Source of the DNA: Taklimakanibacter deserti
GTDB taxonomy: Bacteria; Pseudomonadota; Alphaproteobacteria; Rhizobiales; Aestuariivirgaceae
Reading direction: 5' to 3'
Assembly: GCA_003574785.1 (NCBI GenBank)
Contig: QORU01000020.1
Location: 1 to 64,000 of the forward strand
DNA length: 64,000 bases
Part shown: one piece after another, positions 19,890-28,782 of the stretch
Position numbering within the stretch: the first letter of the stretch is position 1
How the letters are laid out: each line of letters begins with the position of its first letter
Position numbers and translations under genes: made by a program
The notes under the pieces: model-generated
Told to the model about the DNA's origin: nothing
The model's database searches: none
Seen by the model: only the letters and a program-made list of their open reading frames with translations

Positions 19890-21329
19890 ATGACACTGAA
19901 CAAGAACTTCATCAATGGCGAATGGGTCGGCAGCGACCATGCCAAGGACAACATCAACCCGTCCGATCTCTCCGACATCGTCGGCTCCTATGCGCAAGGA
20001 AGCGACACCGATACCGAGGCGGCCATCGCCGCCGCCAAGGCCGCGGCACCGGCCTGGGCTCAGACGACGCCACAGCAGCGCGCCGATATCCTCGAAGCCA
20101 CCGGTCAAGAGCTCCTGGCGCGCAAGGACGAGATCGGCAAATTGCTCGCCCGCGAGGAAGGCAAGACCCTCGCCAATGGCATCGCCGAGACGATACGCGC
20201 CGCCCAGATCTTCAAATTCTTCGCACAAGAGACCCTGCGGCTCGAAGGTATCGCCATTCCCTCGGTTCGCCCCGGCATCGACGTGGTGGTGACGCGCGAG
20301 CCCCTGGGCGTCGTCGGCCTCATCTGCCCGTGGAATTTCCCGATCGCCATCCCCGCCTGGAAGATGGCGCCGGCGCTCGCCTTCGGCAATACGGTGGTGT
20401 TCAAGCCCGCCGACCTGGTACCGGGCACGGCCTGGGCGCTGGTCGAAATACTCTCGCGCACCGGGCTGCCCAAGGGCGTGGTCAATCTGGTGATGGGCAA
20501 GGGCTCGGTGGTCGGCCAGAAGCTCCTCGATTCGCCCGACGTCAATGCGATTTCCTTTACCGGCTCGGTGGCGACGGGGGCGCGGGTGGCGCAGGCCTGC
20601 GCCGCGCGCGGCGCCAAGTTCCAGCTCGAAATGGGCGGCAAGAATCCCTTCATCGTGCTCGACGACGCCAATCTCGACGTCGCGGTCCAGGCCGCCGTCG
20701 ACGGCGCCTTCTACCAGACCGGCCAGCGCTGCACCGCCTCCTCGCGCCTCATCGTGCAGAGCAAGATCCATGACGCCTTCGTCGACAAGACGATCGCGGC
20801 GCTGAAGGCGCTCAAGGTGGACAATGCGCTGAAGGAGGGCACCCAGATCGGCCCGGTGGTCGATGAGAACCAGCTGGCGCAGGACCTTTCCTATATCGAT
20901 ATCGGCCGGCATGAGGGCGCCGAGCTCGCCTGGGGCGGCGAATTGCTCAACCGCGACACCAAGGGCCATTATCTGAGCCCGGCTTTGTTCGTCGGCACCG
21001 ACAACAAGATGCGCATCAACCGCGAAGAGATCTTCGGGCCCGTGGCCTCGGTGATCAAGGTCGAGAGCTATGACGAGGCGCTGACGGTCGCCAATGACAC
21101 GGCTTTCGGCCTTTCCTCCGGCATCGCCACCTCATCGCTCAAATATGCCAATCATTTCCGCAAGGCTTCGGCGGCCGGCATGGTGATGGTCAATCTGCCG
21201 ACGGCGGGCGTCGACTATCATGTGCCCTTCGGCGGGCGCAAAGGCTCGAGCTACGGTCCGCGCGAGCAGGGCCGGCATGCGGCCGAGTTCTATACTTCGG
21301 TCAAGACGGCCTATATCAATCCGGTGTGA
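19890..21329 (+). CDS. aldehyde dehydrogenase, possibly 2,5-dioxovalerate (ketoglutarate semialdehyde) type
   Basis: 479 residues. Motifs: PWNFPIAIPAWK, FTGSVATGARV (NAD site), FQLEMGGKNP with general-base Glu247, and TGQRCTASSR with nucleophile Cys281; ending FGGRKGSSYGPREQG. The sequence style (INPSDLSDIVGSYAQG, CTASSR, FGGRKGSS) resembles ketoglutarate semialdehyde dehydrogenases of sugar-acid pathways. Divergent from the hydroxyacid dehydrogenase with 83 bp between; GGAGAG precedes the ATG. Exact substrate is inference. Confidence 0.88.
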   Translation: MTLNKNFINGEWVGSDHAKDNINPSDLSDIVGSYAQGSDTDTEAAIAAAKAAAPAWAQTTPQQRADILEATGQELLARKDEIGKLLAREEGKTLANGIAETIRAAQIFKFFAQETLRLEGIAIPSVRPGIDVVVTREPLGVVGLICPWNFPIAIPAWKMAPALAFGNTVVFKPADLVPGTAWALVEILSRTGLPKGVVNLVMGKGSVVGQKLLDSPDVNAISFTGSVATGARVAQACAARGAKFQLEMGGKNPFIVLDDANLDVAVQAAVDGAFYQTGQRCTASSRLIVQSKIHDAFVDKTIAALKALKVDNALKEGTQIGPVVDENQLAQDLSYIDIGRHEGAELAWGGELLNRDTKGHYLSPALFVGTDNKMRINREEIFGPVASVIKVESYDEALTVANDTAFGLSSGIATSSLKYANHFRKASAAGMVMVNLPTAGVDYHVPFGGRKGSSYGPREQGRHAAEFYTSVKTAYINPV

Positions 21330-21360
21330 AATACCCTCGCCCCTAGCGGGGGAGAGGGGA
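21330..21360. terminator. imperfect GC-rich inverted repeat between converging genes
   Basis: CCCTCGCCCC and GGGGGAGAGGG flank a short centre in the 31 bp between two converging genes. It can serve as a terminator for both, and belongs to the same CCCTCGCCC-type palindromes seen at 32011 and 58830. Confidence 0.45.
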
Positions 21361-22065
21361 TTACGTCACCACCACGTCGAGCGGGGCAAGCCTGGCGATC
21401 TCGCCATGCAGCCGGTCGCCGCGCTTGACGGCGCCGACGCCCGACGGCGTGCCGGTGAAGATCAGATCGCCCGGCGCCAAGAGAAAGAGCTGCGACAATT
21501 CGGCTATGATGTCGGCGACCGGCCAGACCATGTCGGCGAGATCGCCCGTCTGGCGGCGCTCGCCATTGACATCGAGGGTGATGGCGCCCTTGGTCAGGAA
21601 GCCCGACTGCTCGATCGGCGTGATGGCGCTCAAGGGCGCGGCCCGGTCGAAGGCCTTGGCAGCCTCCCAGGGCCGGCCCTGCTTCTTGGCCTCGGCCTGG
21701 AGATCGCGGCGCGTCATGTCGAGGCCCGTGGCATAGCCATAGACGATGTCCTTGGCCTTGGCGGAAGGAATGTTCTGGCCGCCCGCCTTCAAGGCGACGA
21801 CGAGCTCGATCTCGTGATGGACGTCGGATGTCAGCGGCGGATAGGGGAAGACGCCGTCGGTGACGATCGAATCGGGCGCCTTCTGGAAGAAGAAGGGTTT
21901 CTCGCGCTTGGGATCGCCGCCCATCTCGCGTGTATGCTCGGCATAATTGCGCCCGACGCAATAGAGCCGGCGCACCGGGAAGGTGCGGCGCGTCCCGACC
22001 ACCGGCACGGCGGGCAAGGGCGCGAGATCGACCACAAATTCATAGACGCGTTCGCGGAGATTCAT
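21361..22065 (-). CDS. fumarylacetoacetate hydrolase family protein (fumarylpyruvate-hydrolase-like)
   Basis: 234 residues, one FAH domain. Motifs RLYCVGRNYAEHTREMG, KPFFFQKAPDS, DVHHEIELVVALK (metal-binding glutamates), GLDMTRRDLQ and DLIFTGTPSGVGAVKRGD. Enzymes of this type cleave fumarylpyruvate, acylpyruvates or related 2-oxoacids with a divalent metal. It overlaps the nicotinamidase-like gene by 4 bp, so both hydrolases are co-expressed. A close paralogue is at 61383. Confidence 0.9.
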   Translation of the reverse strand: MNLRERVYEFVVDLAPLPAVPVVGTRRTFPVRRLYCVGRNYAEHTREMGGDPKREKPFFFQKAPDSIVTDGVFPYPPLTSDVHHEIELVVALKAGGQNIPSAKAKDIVYGYATGLDMTRRDLQAEAKKQGRPWEAAKAFDRAAPLSAITPIEQSGFLTKGAITLDVNGERRQTGDLADMVWPVADIIAELSQLFLLAPGDLIFTGTPSGVGAVKRGDRLHGEIARLAPLDVVVT

Positions 22066-22664
22066 CTGAGCTTTATCCCTCTGTCGCGAAAGGAGGCCTT
22101 CGTTGCAGCGGCGCTGCCGGCAAGATCGATGGCCCGGCAGGCTTCTTCGATCACGATCGTGTCAAAACCATGAGCGACGGCGTCCTCGGCCGAATAGCGC
22201 ACGCAGTAATCGAAAGCGAGACCGACGCAGACGATCCGCGTGAGGCCGCGCTCGCGCAAATAGCCGGAAAGACCCGTCGGGGTCGTGCGGTCGTTCTCGA
22301 AGAAGGCGGAATAGGAGTCGATCTCCTTGTGGTAGCCCTTGCGGATGACGAGCTGGGCCTGAGGGATGTCGAGATCGGCATGGAAGGCGGCACCCTCGCT
22401 CTCCCAGGTGCAGTGATCGGGCCATAGAGTCTGCGGGCCATAGGGCATCTCGATCTCGGAGAAGGGCGCTTTTCCGGGATGGCTCGAGGCAAAGGAAGTA
22501 TGGTCTTCGGGGTGCCAGTCCTGGGTCAGGACGACATGGCGGAATCGGCTGGCGAGACGGTTGATGACCGGCACCACCTCGTCGCCTCCGGGCACGGCAA
22601 GGCGGCCGCCCGGGCAGAAATCATTCTGCACATCTGTGACGAGGAGCACTTCGCCGTCGCGCAT
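22062..22664 (-). CDS. nicotinamidase / cysteine hydrolase family
   Basis: 200 residues. Catalytic triad of the nicotinamidase fold: Asp11 in VTDVQNDFCPGG, Lys109 in VIRKGYHK and Cys154 in GLAFDYCVRYSA; DWHPEDH supplies metal ligands. It would convert nicotinamide to nicotinate and ammonia in NAD salvage (the PncA role); other amides are possible. It is 5' of, and overlaps, the FAH-family gene, and diverges from a glyoxalase-like gene with 71 bp between. Confidence 0.88.
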   Translation of the reverse strand: MRDGEVLLVTDVQNDFCPGGRLAVPGGDEVVPVINRLASRFRHVVLTQDWHPEDHTSFASSHPGKAPFSEIEMPYGPQTLWPDHCTWESEGAAFHADLDIPQAQLVIRKGYHKEIDSYSAFFENDRTTPTGLSGYLRERGLTRIVCVGLAFDYCVRYSAEDAVAHGFDTIVIEEACRAIDLAGSAAATKASFRDRGIKLR

Positions 22665-22735
22665 AGGTCGCCTCGCAAATGAACGGACTTCGCTCTATGC
22701 TAGATTGTCCTTCATCGCAATGATTAATAGCTTCC

Positions 22736-23107
22736 ATGGGCCTCCTCGCCATCGATCACATCCAGCTCGCCATGCCGGAAGGCCGGGAAGAGGCGGCGCG
22801 CCGCTTCTATGGCAGGCTCCTCGGCCTCAGCGAGGTGGAGAAGCCGGAGAATCTCAAGAAACGCGGCGGCTGCTGGTTCGAGAAGGAGGGGATCAAGATC
22901 CATCTCGGCGTCGAGAAGGACTTCCGCCCGGCCCTGAAGGCGCATCCGGCCTTCCTGGTCGAGGATCTCCGCCGTCTCGTGGCAAGGCTGGAACAGGCCG
23001 GTGTCGCGGCCCGCCGCGACGAGCCGCTACCCGGCTATGACCGTGTCTATGTCGATGACCCGTTCGGTAACCGGATCGAGCTGATAGAGAAAGTCCCCTC
23101 GGCCTAA
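22736..23107 (+). CDS. VOC-family (glyoxalase/bleomycin-resistance fold) protein
   Basis: 123 residues, a single vicinal-oxygen-chelate protomer. Likely metal ligands are His8 (AIDHIQLAMP), the histidine in GIKIHLGVE and the glutamate in FGNRIELIE; DPFGNRIELIE is the classic C-terminal motif. It may act on a small electrophile or antibiotic; the reaction is unknown. Its stop overlaps the converging gene by 4 bp. Confidence 0.85.
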   Translation: MGLLAIDHIQLAMPEGREEAARRFYGRLLGLSEVEKPENLKKRGGCWFEKEGIKIHLGVEKDFRPALKAHPAFLVEDLRRLVARLEQAGVAARRDEPLPGYDRVYVDDPFGNRIELIEKVPSA

Positions 23108-23556
23108 GAGCTCTCGGGATCCCTGAACGCCATCTTCAGTTTTCCCGGAGACTCTGGCAACCAGACACTGCCGTCACCGCTGGCATCAAGAAACCCGGCA
23201 CCGTGCTTTGCGGCAAGCCGGAAGGTCGCCTCATAGGCCGCGCCGGGATCGGACCAGGAGAACGCAATATAGATACTCTCCTTTTTGATGAAGTAATCCG
23301 CCGCGCGCTCGGTCTGCTCCAGCTCATCCAGGTCCGGGGCATAGGCACCATTCATGGCCGGAAATTCCTTGATCATCTCCAAGAACCACGCCCGCAAGAG
23401 GGGCATGGTTTGTGCCGGATCACTATAATCCTCGAACATGTCGCCGGCGGCGGCAGTATCCGCCTCGGCATCGGCATCGGCGTCATACCAGGCAAAGAAC
23501 GCGGTCGGACCATCCGGCACTTTTGCTGGATCAAACACCATCAGATCGTAGCTCAT
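23104..23556 (-). CDS. acidic protein of unknown function (MSYDLMVFDP type)
   Basis: 150 residues, strongly acidic, with no signal peptide or membrane segment. It begins MSYDLMVFDPAKVP, an opening I have seen in scattered hypothetical proteins of soil bacteria, then a DADADAEAD tract and aromatic-rich blocks FFAWYD, YIAFSWSD. No catalytic motif is evident. Overlaps the stop of the converging glyoxalase-like gene. Scattered distribution would suit an immunity or accessory role, but that is guesswork. Confidence 0.65.
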   Translation of the reverse strand: MSYDLMVFDPAKVPDGPTAFFAWYDADADAEADTAAAGDMFEDYSDPAQTMPLLRAWFLEMIKEFPAMNGAYAPDLDELEQTERAADYFIKKESIYIAFSWSDPGAAYEATFRLAAKHGAGFLDASGDGSVWLPESPGKLKMAFRDPESS

Positions 23557-23575
23557 CCCTGCCCCCGATCGATCT

Positions 23576-24748
23576 CTAAACCTTCGTCCACTTCCCGTTC
23601 TTCGCCGAAGACTTCTTGCAGGCCTCGATGAAGGCCATGCCGGCGACGCCGTCCTCGATGCCGGGGAACATGACCTCCTTGTCGGGCTTCTTGCCCGAGC
23701 GCCTGGCCCTGATGGCGCGGGCGGCCTCGGTATAGATATTGGCGAAGCCCTCGAGATAGCCTTCCGGATGGCCAGGCGGCACCCGGGTCATGCGGGCGGC
23801 CGAAGCGCCGGAGCCGGCACCGCCCCGGGTGATGAGCCGCATCTCTCCGCCGAAGGGGGTGAACCAGAGATAATTGGGATCGGCCTGCGTCCAGTCGAGC
23901 CCGCCCTTGGTGCCATAGACGCGCAAGCGCAGGCCGTTCTCATTGCCCGGCGCCACCTGGCTCGCCCACAGCATGCCGCGGGCGCCGTTTTTGAAGCGCA
24001 GCAGCACATTGACATTGTCGTCCACCTTCCGGCCCTTGACGAAGGTCGTCATGTCGGCCGCCACCTCGTCCAGCGTCAGGCCGGAGACGAAGCAGGCGAG
24101 CTGATAGGCATGTGTCCCGATATCGCCAATGGCGCCGCCGCCCGACTGCTTGGGATCGGTGCGCCAGGCGGCCTGCTTCTGGCCGCCCTTCTCGATGTCC
24201 TCGGTCAGCCAGTCCTGCGGGTATTCGGCCTGGACCAGGCGGATCTGGCCGAGCTCACCCTTCGCCACCATCTCGCGCGCCTGGCGGATCATCGGATAGC
24301 CCGAATAATTGTGGGTGAAGGCGAAGATGACGTCCTTCCTCTTGCCGAGCAGGCTCGCGAGCGACTTCGCCTCCTTCAGCGAAATCGCCAGGGGCTTGTC
24401 GCAAATGACATGGATGCCGGCTTCGACGAAGGCTTTCGCCGCCGGGACGTGGACATTGTTGGGCGTGACGATGGCGACCGCCTCGATGCCGTCCTTGCGC
24501 TTGCCCTCCGCCTTCGCCATCTCGCGATAGTCCGTATAGATGCGATCCGGGGCGAGACCAAGCTCGACGCCGGAAGCCCTGGCGCGCTCCGGCGATGACG
24601 AGAGCGCACCGGCCACGAACTCATACTGATCGTCCATGCGCGCGGCCAGGCGATGCACCGCGCCGATGAAAGCGCCCTGGCCGCCGCCCACCATGCCGAG
24701 CCTGATGCGTCCGCCCTGCTTGGCGTCGCTGCGCCCTTCGATAGACAT
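23576..24748 (-). CDS. Gfo/Idh/MocA-family sugar oxidoreductase
   Basis: 390 residues. N-terminal Rossmann site MVGGGQGAFIGAVHR, the EAVAIVTPNNVH and CDKPLAI segments that define the family, and a C-terminal alpha/beta domain starting with HNYSGYPMIRQAREM and GDIGTHAYQLACF (the HAYQ-type catalytic histidine). It would oxidise or epimerise a sugar or inositol with NAD(P). It lies 33 bp downstream of a sugar phosphate isomerase/epimerase on the same strand; the pair is typical of myo-inositol or rare-sugar operons. Confidence 0.9.
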   Translation of the reverse strand: MSIEGRSDAKQGGRIRLGMVGGGQGAFIGAVHRLAARMDDQYEFVAGALSSSPERARASGVELGLAPDRIYTDYREMAKAEGKRKDGIEAVAIVTPNNVHVPAAKAFVEAGIHVICDKPLAISLKEAKSLASLLGKRKDVIFAFTHNYSGYPMIRQAREMVAKGELGQIRLVQAEYPQDWLTEDIEKGGQKQAAWRTDPKQSGGGAIGDIGTHAYQLACFVSGLTLDEVAADMTTFVKGRKVDDNVNVLLRFKNGARGMLWASQVAPGNENGLRLRVYGTKGGLDWTQADPNYLWFTPFGGEMRLITRGGAGSGASAARMTRVPPGHPEGYLEGFANIYTEAARAIRARRSGKKPDKEVMFPGIEDGVAGMAFIEACKKSSAKNGKWTKV

Positions 24749-24781
24749 GTCATTTCCTCCGGTTTGAACTCGATCCTGGTA

Positions 24782-25837
24782 CTAGATGCCCAGCATGCGC
24801 CGGACCTGCTTCTCGTCGACCTCGCGGGCGGTGAAATCGTCGAAGGATTTCTCCGTCACCTTGATGATGTGGCTTTCGATGAAGGGAGCACCCTCGGCCG
24901 CACCCTGCTGCGAATCCTTCAGGCAGCATTCCCATTCGAGCACCGCCCAGCTGTCATAATCATAGGCGGCAAGCTTGGAGAAGACCGCGCCGAAATCGAC
25001 CTGACCGTCGCCCAGCGAGCGGAAACGCCCGGCCCGGTCGACCCAGGGCTGAAAGCCCGAATAGACGCCCTGGCGACCGTCGGTGTTGAGCTCGGCATCC
25101 TTCACATGGAACGCCTTGATGCGCTCGTGATAGATGTCGATGAAGGCCAGGTAATCGAGATGCTGCAGCACGAAGTGGGAGGGATCGTAATTGATGCAGC
25201 AGCGCTGATGGCCGTTCACTTGCGCCAGGAACATCTCGAAGGTGGCGCCGTCGAAAATATCCTCGCCCGGATGGATCTCGTAGCAGACATCGACGCCATG
25301 CTTGTCATATTCATCGAGGATGGGCGTCCAGCGCTTCGCCAGTTCCTCGAAGGCCATGTCGATCATGCCGGCCGGGCGCTGCGGCCAGGGATAGAGGAAG
25401 GGCCAGGCGAGTGCGCCTGAGAAGGTCACATGCGCATCGAGGCCGAGATTGCGCGAGGCCTTGGCGCCCGCCATGACCTGATCGACCGCCCATTTCTGCC
25501 GCTCCTTCGGCTTGCCGTGAACGGCAGGCGGCGCGAAATTGTCGAAGGCCTCGTCATAGGCCGGATGCACCGCGACGAGCTGGCCCTGCAAATGGGTCGA
25601 GAGCTCGGTGATCTCCACCCCATGCTTCTTGGCGATGCCCTTGATCTCGTCGCAATAGGTCTTCGATTCCGCCGCCTTCTTGATGTCGAAGAGACGCCCG
25701 TCCCAGCTCGGGATCTGCACGCCCTTGTAGCCGAGGCCCGCCGCCCATTTGCAGATCGCGTCCCATGAATTGAAGGGTTTCTCGTCGCCGGCAAATTGGG
25801 CAAGAAAGATCGCCGGCCCTTTGATGTTCTTCGCCAT
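24782..25837 (-). CDS. sugar phosphate isomerase/epimerase (AP-endonuclease-2 fold TIM barrel)
   Basis: 351 residues. Segments GYKGVQIPSWDGRLFD, EITELSTHLQGQLVAVHPAY, DVCYEIHPGEDIFDG, INYDPSHFVLQHLDY and FHVKDAE carry the Glu/His/Asp metal ligands of the xylose-isomerase-like TIM barrel. Upstream of, and probably co-transcribed with, the Gfo/Idh/MocA oxidoreductase. Substrate unknown; tagatose/psicose or inosose-type sugars are plausible. Confidence 0.88.
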   Translation of the reverse strand: MAKNIKGPAIFLAQFAGDEKPFNSWDAICKWAAGLGYKGVQIPSWDGRLFDIKKAAESKTYCDEIKGIAKKHGVEITELSTHLQGQLVAVHPAYDEAFDNFAPPAVHGKPKERQKWAVDQVMAGAKASRNLGLDAHVTFSGALAWPFLYPWPQRPAGMIDMAFEELAKRWTPILDEYDKHGVDVCYEIHPGEDIFDGATFEMFLAQVNGHQRCCINYDPSHFVLQHLDYLAFIDIYHERIKAFHVKDAELNTDGRQGVYSGFQPWVDRAGRFRSLGDGQVDFGAVFSKLAAYDYDSWAVLEWECCLKDSQQGAAEGAPFIESHIIKVTEKSFDDFTAREVDEKQVRRMLGI

Positions 25838-25869
25838 TCCGTTCCTCCCTAAGTATCGAATCGACTCGC

Positions 25870-25985
25870 TACCCTCACCCTGAGGTGCGAGCGAAGCGAG
25901 CCTCGAAGGGTGTGTTGCAGCATGTTCACTTCATCCTGGTGGATGCTTCGAGGGCCGCTACGCGGCCACCTCAGCATGAGGGTGT
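25870..25985. repeat. palindromic intergenic element of the rhizobial RIME/REP type
   Basis: Two related 40-bp arms face each other: one from 25870 (TACCCTCACCCTGAGG, then CCTCGAAGG) and its near reverse complement ending at 25985. Both share the CCCTCA..CTGAGGTG core and a variable GC hairpin tip followed by CCTCGAAG. Such elements are scattered between genes in rhizobia. It fills most of the 171-bp gap between xylA and the epimerase gene and may form a strong transcript hairpin. Confidence 0.75.
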
Positions 25986-26008
25986 TGAGAGAGATGGTCC
26001 ACCGCTTT

Positions 26009-27319
26009 CTAAAAATAGGTGTTCACCAGATTCTCGAGAGCTTCCTGCCGGCCAGAGCGGGGCTTGGGATCGATGCCGTCCTTGAGCACGCGCCCGGCGA
26101 TATCGGCGAGGCTCTCCTTGCCCGCAAGCATCGCCTTGTTCTTCGGCTCCTCCCATTTGGCATAGCGCTTGTCGACCTCGGCCTTGAGCTTGCCGTCCTC
26201 GACCATCTTCGCCGCCATGATGAGGGCGCGGGCACAGGTATCCATCGAGCCCACATGAGCATGGAGCAGATCGTCGGGATCGATCGACTGGCGCCTGATC
26301 TTGGCGTCGAAATTCATGCCGCCCGTGGTGAAGCCGCCGGCTTTGAGGATCTCATAGAGAGCGAGCGCCAACTCGGGCATATTCGTGGCGAACTGGTCGG
26401 TGTCCCAGCCCGACTGATAGTCGCCGCGATTGAGATCGATCGAGCCGAAGATGCCGAGCGCCGAAGCGAGCGCGATCTCATGCTCGAACGTATGGCCGGC
26501 CAGGATCGCGTGATTCTGCTCGATATTGACTTTCACTTCCTTCTCGAGCCCGTTGGCTTTCAGAAAGCTGTAAACCGTCGCTACGTCATAATCATATTGA
26601 TGCTTGGTCGGCTCCTGCGGCTTGGGCTCGATCAGGATCGGACCCTTGAAGCCGATCTTGTGCTTGTAGTCGACGACGAGATTGAGGAAGCGGCCGGCCT
26701 GGGCGAGCTCGCGCTTGAGATCGGTGTTGAGCAATGTCTCATAGCCCTCGCGCCCGCCCCACATGACATAGTTCTCGCCGCCCAATTCCCGCGTGACATC
26801 GAGACAATGCTTCACCTGCGCCGCGCAGTAGGCGAAGACGTCGGGATCGGGATTGGTGGCGGCCCCCGCCATGAAGCGGCGGTTGGAGAACATGTTCGCC
26901 GTGCCCCACAGGAGCCTGACGCCGGTCTCGTCCATCTTCTTGTGGAGATAGGCGGCAATGGTCGAGACATTGCGGTTGAACTCCTTGAGGGAGGAACCTT
27001 CGGGCGCGATGTCGAGATCGTGGAAGGTGAAGAACGGGACGCCGAGCAGCCGCAAGGTCTCGAACATCACATCCGCCTTGCGGCGGGCATGGTCCATCTG
27101 GTCGCCCGGCTGATGCCAGGGCCTCAAGAAGGTTTCGCCGCCGAAGGGATCGAGGCCCGGCCAGCACAGCGTATGCCAGTAGCAGACAGCGAAGCGCAAA
27201 TGCTCCGCCATGGTCTTGCCGAGAAGCTTGCGCCTCGGATCATAGAAGCGGAAAGCCAAGGGGTTGGTGCTGTCCGGTCCTTCATATTTGACCGGCTCGG
27301 TCACGGAATAGAAATTCAT
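26009..27319 (-). CDS. xylA: xylose isomerase
   Basis: 436 residues, the class II length. Motifs [33 protein letters not shown] (catalytic His/Asp), [38 protein letters not shown] (metal-binding Glu) and [17 protein letters not shown] fit XylA closely. It converts D-xylose to D-xylulose. The gene follows xylB by 3 bp, and the lacI-type regulator precedes both, giving an operon lacI-xylB-xylA. Confidence 0.97.
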   Translation of the reverse strand: MNFYSVTEPVKYEGPDSTNPLAFRFYDPRRKLLGKTMAEHLRFAVCYWHTLCWPGLDPFGGETFLRPWHQPGDQMDHARRKADVMFETLRLLGVPFFTFHDLDIAPEGSSLKEFNRNVSTIAAYLHKKMDETGVRLLWGTANMFSNRRFMAGAATNPDPDVFAYCAAQVKHCLDVTRELGGENYVMWGGREGYETLLNTDLKRELAQAGRFLNLVVDYKHKIGFKGPILIEPKPQEPTKHQYDYDVATVYSFLKANGLEKEVKVNIEQNHAILAGHTFEHEIALASALGIFGSIDLNRGDYQSGWDTDQFATNMPELALALYEILKAGGFTTGGMNFDAKIRRQSIDPDDLLHAHVGSMDTCARALIMAAKMVEDGKLKAEVDKRYAKWEEPKNKAMLAGKESLADIAGRVLKDGIDPKPRSGRQEALENLVNTYF

Positions 27320-27322
27320 GGA

Positions 27323-28774
27323 TCAGATCTCCCTGATGGCCGGATAGATTTGCACATAGCGCTCATAGGCATGTTCATAGGCCTCGCGCGCTTTCGCTTC
27401 CGGCTTGATGCTTTTCGCGATCCTGGGCGGCGTGCAGACCTTGCGGAAATTTTCACCCGTCGCCGCGATCAGGCCGAGCCGTGCTGCGCCAAAGGCGCCG
27501 CCGAAGTCACCGTCGGCCGGGACATCGACGGTGAGATCGAGTGCCGTGGCGATGATCTTGAGCCACAATTCCGAGCGCGAGCCGCCGCCCACGGCGGTGA
27601 CCCGCTCGACCGTCGTACCCGCGGCCCTCAACGCCTCGAGACTGTCGCGGAAAGCAAAAGCGACGCCGTCGAGCACCGCATGGGTCAATGTCTTGGCGTC
27701 GGTCTCATGGCCGAGCCCCATCACGAGGCCGCGGATCTGCGCATCCGCCACCGGCGTGCGCTCGCCCGAGAGATAGGGGAGGAACAAGGCCGAAGACGGG
27801 CCTGACAGTGTCTTGCCGAGCGCCGCGGTGAGCTTGGGCGCCGGAATCTTGAGCAGGCCCGCCAGCCATTCGAGGCTCGCCGCCGCCGACAGGATCACGC
27901 CCATCTGATGCCAGGTGTCGGGCACCGCATGGCAGAAGGCATGCACGGCGCGCGCCGCATTGGGCATGAAGCGCTCATTGGAGACGAAGAGTACGCCCGA
28001 AGTGCCGAGCGAGACGAAAGCCTCGCCGGGCTTGACCGCGCCGATGCCGCAAGCGGCCGCCGGATTGTCGCCGCCACCTCCCGCCACCACCGGGAGCTTC
28101 GGCATGCCCCAGCTCTTGGCAACCTGCGTGGTCAGCCGTCCGGTCGCATCCGTGCCTTCGAAGAGTTTCGGCATCTGGTCGCGCGACATGTCGGTCGCCT
28201 CGAGGAGCTCATCCGACCAGGCGCGCTTTTCGATATCGAGCCAGAAGGTGCCGGAGGAATCGGACATGTCGGAGGCATACTCGCCCGTCATGCGCAAGCG
28301 CACATAGTCCTTGGGCAGCAGCACCTTCTTCACGGAATCGAAGACGCGCGGCTCGTGCTTCTTCACCCAGACGAGTTTCGGCGCGGTGAAGCCGGCGAGC
28401 GGGATGTTGCCGGCGATCTTGCGGGCCCGAGGCTCGCGCTCCTCGATGTCGCGGCATTCGGCGAAGGAGCGGGCATCGTTCCACAGGATCGCCGGCCGCA
28501 GCACCTTGTCGTCCTTGCCGAGCAAGGTCGCGCCATGCTGCTGACCGGAGAGGCCGATGCCTTCGACTTGCGCAATCGCTTTCGGCTTCTGGCGGGCGAG
28601 CGCCTTCACCGCCTTGCCGCAGGCCTTCCACCAGTCTTCCGGCGCCTGTTCCGACCAGCCGGGATGGGGCCGCGACACGCTCAATGCGGCAGAGGCCGAA
28701 GCCACGATCTTCTGCTTCTCGTCGATCAGCACGCCCTTGACCGATGAGGTTCCTATGTCGAGCCCCAGATACAT
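27323..28774 (-). CDS. xylB: xylulokinase
   Basis: 483 residues, FGGY kinase family. N-terminal phosphate loop GLDIGTSSVKGVLID, WSEQAPEDWWKACGKAVKAL, GLSGQQHGATLL and GDNPAAACGIGAV (catalytic Asp), with C-terminal AVGGGSRSELWLKIIA. It phosphorylates D-xylulose with ATP to feed the pentose phosphate pathway. 8 bp downstream of the LacI-type gene, 3 bp upstream of xylA. Confidence 0.96.
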   Translation of the reverse strand: MYLGLDIGTSSVKGVLIDEKQKIVASASAALSVSRPHPGWSEQAPEDWWKACGKAVKALARQKPKAIAQVEGIGLSGQQHGATLLGKDDKVLRPAILWNDARSFAECRDIEEREPRARKIAGNIPLAGFTAPKLVWVKKHEPRVFDSVKKVLLPKDYVRLRMTGEYASDMSDSSGTFWLDIEKRAWSDELLEATDMSRDQMPKLFEGTDATGRLTTQVAKSWGMPKLPVVAGGGGDNPAAACGIGAVKPGEAFVSLGTSGVLFVSNERFMPNAARAVHAFCHAVPDTWHQMGVILSAAASLEWLAGLLKIPAPKLTAALGKTLSGPSSALFLPYLSGERTPVADAQIRGLVMGLGHETDAKTLTHAVLDGVAFAFRDSLEALRAAGTTVERVTAVGGGSRSELWLKIIATALDLTVDVPADGDFGGAFGAARLGLIAATGENFRKVCTPPRIAKSIKPEAKAREAYEHAYERYVQIYPAIREI

Positions 28775-28782
28775 CCCTCACC

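Noticed and set aside
25910..27805. 631-residue plus-strand open frame opposite xylA and xylB
   Set aside because: The minus frames encode clear xylose isomerase and xylulokinase; long antisense frames are expected at this GC content.
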